Shown here: positions 61,991-64,000 of the stretch, piece by piece | How positions within the stretch are numbered: position 1 is the stretch's first letter | Layout of the letters: every line of letters begins with the position of its first letter | Source of the DNA: Rodentibacter caecimuris | GTDB taxonomy: Bacteria; Pseudomonadota; Gammaproteobacteria; Enterobacterales; Pasteurellaceae | DNA: 64,000 nucleotides | Direction of reading: 5' to 3' | Assembly (NCBI GenBank): GCA_001998905.1 | Contig: MLAA01000001.1 | Coordinates: 32,331-96,330, forward strand | The notes under the pieces: generated by a model | Told to the model about the DNA's origin: nothing | The model's database searches: none | What the model saw: only the letters and a program-made list of their open reading frames with translations | Translations under genes and position numbers: made by a program

Positions 61991-62014
61991 TTGTCCATTA
62001 TTTAGATGTTATAT

Positions 62015-64000
62015 CTAATTAAGCTCCAATGTTTTAAGAGGGTTCTCAATGACTTGATCTTTAATCGTAAACTTCAAGTTTGGGTTATCTCTGTGATTTT
62101 CATAGAGATAACGTAGTTCTCTTGATGTTACTGAATTATAGAATTCATAATTCGGATCAAATAATTTCTTCAGATTACTCATGTTTATTTGAGTTTTATC
62201 TTTATTGAACGTCATTGTATCCGTCGCTAAACCATCTAACGCAAAATACACTTTTCCGCCTCTCTCAAGAGTTTCTTTTGCGATCAGCTTCGTTTTTTCG
62301 GAGAAGAAATCTTCGCGACTTCTATTTAATCCATCTCTTGCTGCGGTATATTGCTCAATAACATCATTTTGCTCCTTTGTGAAAGAAGGTGAAGTTTTCG
62401 GATCATCTAGATCCAAATTCTCATTTTGTTTTAGCTTCTGGTATAAATGTTGCTCCTTTTCATTAAAGTCAGCTATCCTTTTTAGCGATTCCACTGCGGC
62501 TGGGTTTTTCAGCAATTCAGTGATAATTTTTTTATTATCCTCTGCATTTGCTTGATTGATTCGACTACGAGAAGATATCGCTAAAGCATTGTCAGCACCA
62601 GGATCTTGGAAAGTTGCAATATGATCAATATCTTGTTGTGTAACTTTCCCTTGTTTGACTTTATCAGCCAGTTTAGACAAATTTTGGAATTCGTAACCCA
62701 AATTCAACTCACCGATATAGCTATCCGCTAAAACAGGGTTTCTTTTGGCTTTATCTGCTTTATTAGCACGCTCAATTAACTCTCTACGACCGTCTTTTAA
62801 GCCGTAAATTAAGGCGTTATTACTCAAATCAGTGCTTTGTGGTTTAAGCGTTTCCAAATTGCTATTTTTGCTCGGTAAATGTTCAATTGATTGAATATCC
62901 CGTTTTGCTCCTGTATAGCCTTTATCTACTAGTTTACTGAGTTCCTCACCTAATTTATGACCTGAGAAGAAAGCTTCCCGTTCTTGAGGCTGTTTTTTAT
63001 ACTGCTGCATATTTGTTAGACCAGAATTTATATAATAAACGCCATTTAGTGCCATTAAATTCGCATCCGGTCTCATATGCTCTGGTAGCTTATCCTTATG
63101 ACGAATGATTTGAGCCTGATCATGATGAGTCAATTCATGAACGATTGTATCCAAAATTTCTTTATTATTCTGTTTTTTCGTCCGTAAAAAACTCAAAATA
63201 GGCGTTGCATTCATCTGAACTTTATCATTGCCATAAGAGCCTTGTTTCATTGAAAGAGGGTTATTACCAGTAAATTCAACTTTAGCACGGCTGCCTTCAA
63301 TACCTGTAACTTCTTTCAATGCTTCAAACTTCGCTTGCTCCACTAAACTGAATAAGCGCTTAATACCTTCTTCATTTCCAGAGAGTTTTTGTTTCATCAA
63401 TTGATGGAACTCTTGGTTTGAATCTAATTTATCTACAATCTTTTGGTTAATCTCACCACGAGATTGTAAATATGCAGCATCAAGCTCAATTTTACTCATA
63501 ACTTTGCCCATATTTTTCACATTCTGTCCTTCAAATCCCTCAATGGTATCTGGACGGTGAATTTTATTACGAGTTTCTTTTGCTTTATTTGTTAATGCAG
63601 TAACTTCTTCTACGCTTGAACCATATGCTAAATCTTGCAATGCTTTTAATAGATGCTCTTTCGGCAAGTTTTCAGCATTTTCTGCCAAAATCTTTAATTT
63701 CTTTTCTGCCTCTTTTGCACTATCACGCTCACGTGCTTTCTGTTTTGCTTGTTCAAATAGCTTTTTCGCATCAATTTTCGGTTTATTTACTTCATTACCG
63801 ATTTGATTTTCCTCAGCCAATCTTTGGTTATTATTGCTATTGTTGCTATTTGATTGGGCAAGTGAAAGTTCTGCATTATCTTTCTCTGCCTTACTTGTTT
63901 TAGCTTTATTAGCAGCGTCAGCTAATGCCGGGATTTCTGCGTAATCGCTTTCCGCTTTCTCCGCTTTAGCTTTGTTGCCAACGTCAGCTAATGCCGGGAT
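62015..64000 (-). CDS. C-terminal part of a large repeat protein with a zincin (HExxH) motif
   Basis: The frame stays open to the window edge, so this is the last 661 codons of a larger protein. From the edge inward come 22-residue repeats (IPALAD...NKAK...), an Asn/Ser/Gln-rich stretch, a Lys/Glu/Ala-rich helical region, and then a metallopeptidase-like segment DTIVHELTHHDQAQ with HExxH coded at 63125-63139; about 50 residues on, PQEREAF could supply the third zinc ligand. The C terminus includes GGKVYFALDGLATDTMTF and SVTSRELRYLYENH, which I associate, from memory, with tails of secreted toxins. No Cys was seen. A secreted effector or toxin fits, but function, export route and full length are unknown. 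Confidence 0.7.
   Translation of the reverse strand: MPALADVGNKAKAEKAESDYAEIPALADAANKAKTSKAEKDNAELSLAQSNSNNSNNNQRLAEENQIGNEVNKPKIDAKKLFEQAKQKARERDSAKEAEKKLKILAENAENLPKEHLLKALQDLAYGSSVEEVTALTNKAKETRNKIHRPDTIEGFEGQNVKNMGKVMSKIELDAAYLQSRGEINQKIVDKLDSNQEFHQLMKQKLSGNEEGIKRLFSLVEQAKFEALKEVTGIEGSRAKVEFTGNNPLSMKQGSYGNDKVQMNATPILSFLRTKKQNNKEILDTIVHELTHHDQAQIIRHKDKLPEHMRPDANLMALNGVYYINSGLTNMQQYKKQPQEREAFFSGHKLGEELSKLVDKGYTGAKRDIQSIEHLPSKNSNLETLKPQSTDLSNNALIYGLKDGRRELIERANKADKAKRNPVLADSYIGELNLGYEFQNLSKLADKVKQGKVTQQDIDHIATFQDPGADNALAISSRSRINQANAEDNKKIITELLKNPAAVESLKRIADFNEKEQHLYQKLKQNENLDLDDPKTSPSFTKEQNDVIEQYTAARDGLNRSREDFFSEKTKLIAKETLERGGKVYFALDGLATDTMTFNKDKTQINMSNLKKLFDPNYEFYNSVTSRELRYLYENHRDNPNLKFTIKDQVIENPLKTLELN
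63916..64000 (-). repeat. 66-base coding tandem repeat at the window edge
   Basis: The 19-mer CGTCAGCTAATGCCGGGAT occurs at 63916-63934 and again at 63982-64000, exactly 66 bases apart, with similar DNA between. It encodes a 22-residue Ala/Lys/Glu-rich unit read as IPALADxxNKAKxxKAExDxAE. The window ends inside the array, so the copy number is unknown. Confidence 0.85.

Overview
The window is chromosomal DNA of a low-GC gamma-proteobacterium of the family Pasteurellaceae. The clearest sign is the DNA uptake signal core AAGTGCGGT (or its complement ACCGCACTT), which occurs roughly thirty times, inside genes and as facing pairs that form stem-loops after genes. This is the Haemophilus influenzae-type signal, so the organism belongs with Haemophilus, Aggregatibacter, Pasteurella, Avibacterium or Histophilus rather than the Actinobacillus pleuropneumoniae-type lineage. 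Gene order is also typical (hslVU, rpiA-serA, lepA-lepB-rnc-era, cysK-cysZ-zipA-ligA). I cannot name the species. No tRNA, rRNA or CRISPR array was seen.

Layout. 1-2.2 kb: end of ilvD and ilvA (branched-chain amino acids). 2.3-4.2 kb: the HslVU protease behind a sigma-32-like promoter. 4.3-7.2 kb: rmuC, mlaA, ridA. 7.3-10.5 kb: serA, rpiA (with a PurR-like box) and hemW. 10.6-15.4 kb: a deoxyribose locus, deoR and deoC facing the operon deoK-deoP-deoM, with a shared CRP site and possible DeoR half-sites between. 15.6-16.9 kb: an NCS2 purine permease. 16.9-21.0 kb: a complete sorbitol phosphotransferase operon srlAEBD-gutM-srlR. 21.3-25 kb: mioC, a decayed stretch, bioF and bioA. 25.3-30.7 kb: yigB, a small unknown gene, eno, a divergent GDPD-fold protein and pyrG. 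30.9-34.2 kb: a peptide-catabolism group pepE-dcuC-abgA-like. 34.7-39.6 kb: lptD and glyS. 39.9-41.6 kb: a two-gene cassette of unknown function (predicted Tat-exported hydrolase and Sel1 lipoprotein). 42.3-48.3 kb: a sugar ABC transporter with an L-xylulose-kinase-like enzyme and a second DeoR-type regulator. 49.2-51.2 kb: a Fur-box TonB-dependent receptor. 51.3-61 kb: housekeeping genes. 61-62 kb: remnants of an IS3-family orfA and an IS200/IS605-type tnpA. 62-64 kb: the C-terminal part of a cysteine-free, repeat-bearing protein with a zincin HExxH motif, running off the window edge.

How it fits together. Much of the window concerns pentose and hexitol use: rpiA, deoC/deoK/deoP/deoM, the LyxK-type ABC operon and the sorbitol PTS. 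Three DeoR-family regulators and several CRP-like sites suggest catabolite control. The two DeoR-type proteins of the deoxyribose and LyxK loci are clear paralogues and may read similar operators. The least ordinary parts are the right-hand edge (zincin-like repeat protein beside transposon debris), the hydrolase/Sel1 cassette, the LyxK operon and four stretches of decayed or unassigned DNA (21.8-22.5, 41.6-42.2, 48.3-49.1 and 61-62 kb). All product names come from recognising sequences by eye; no database search was run.
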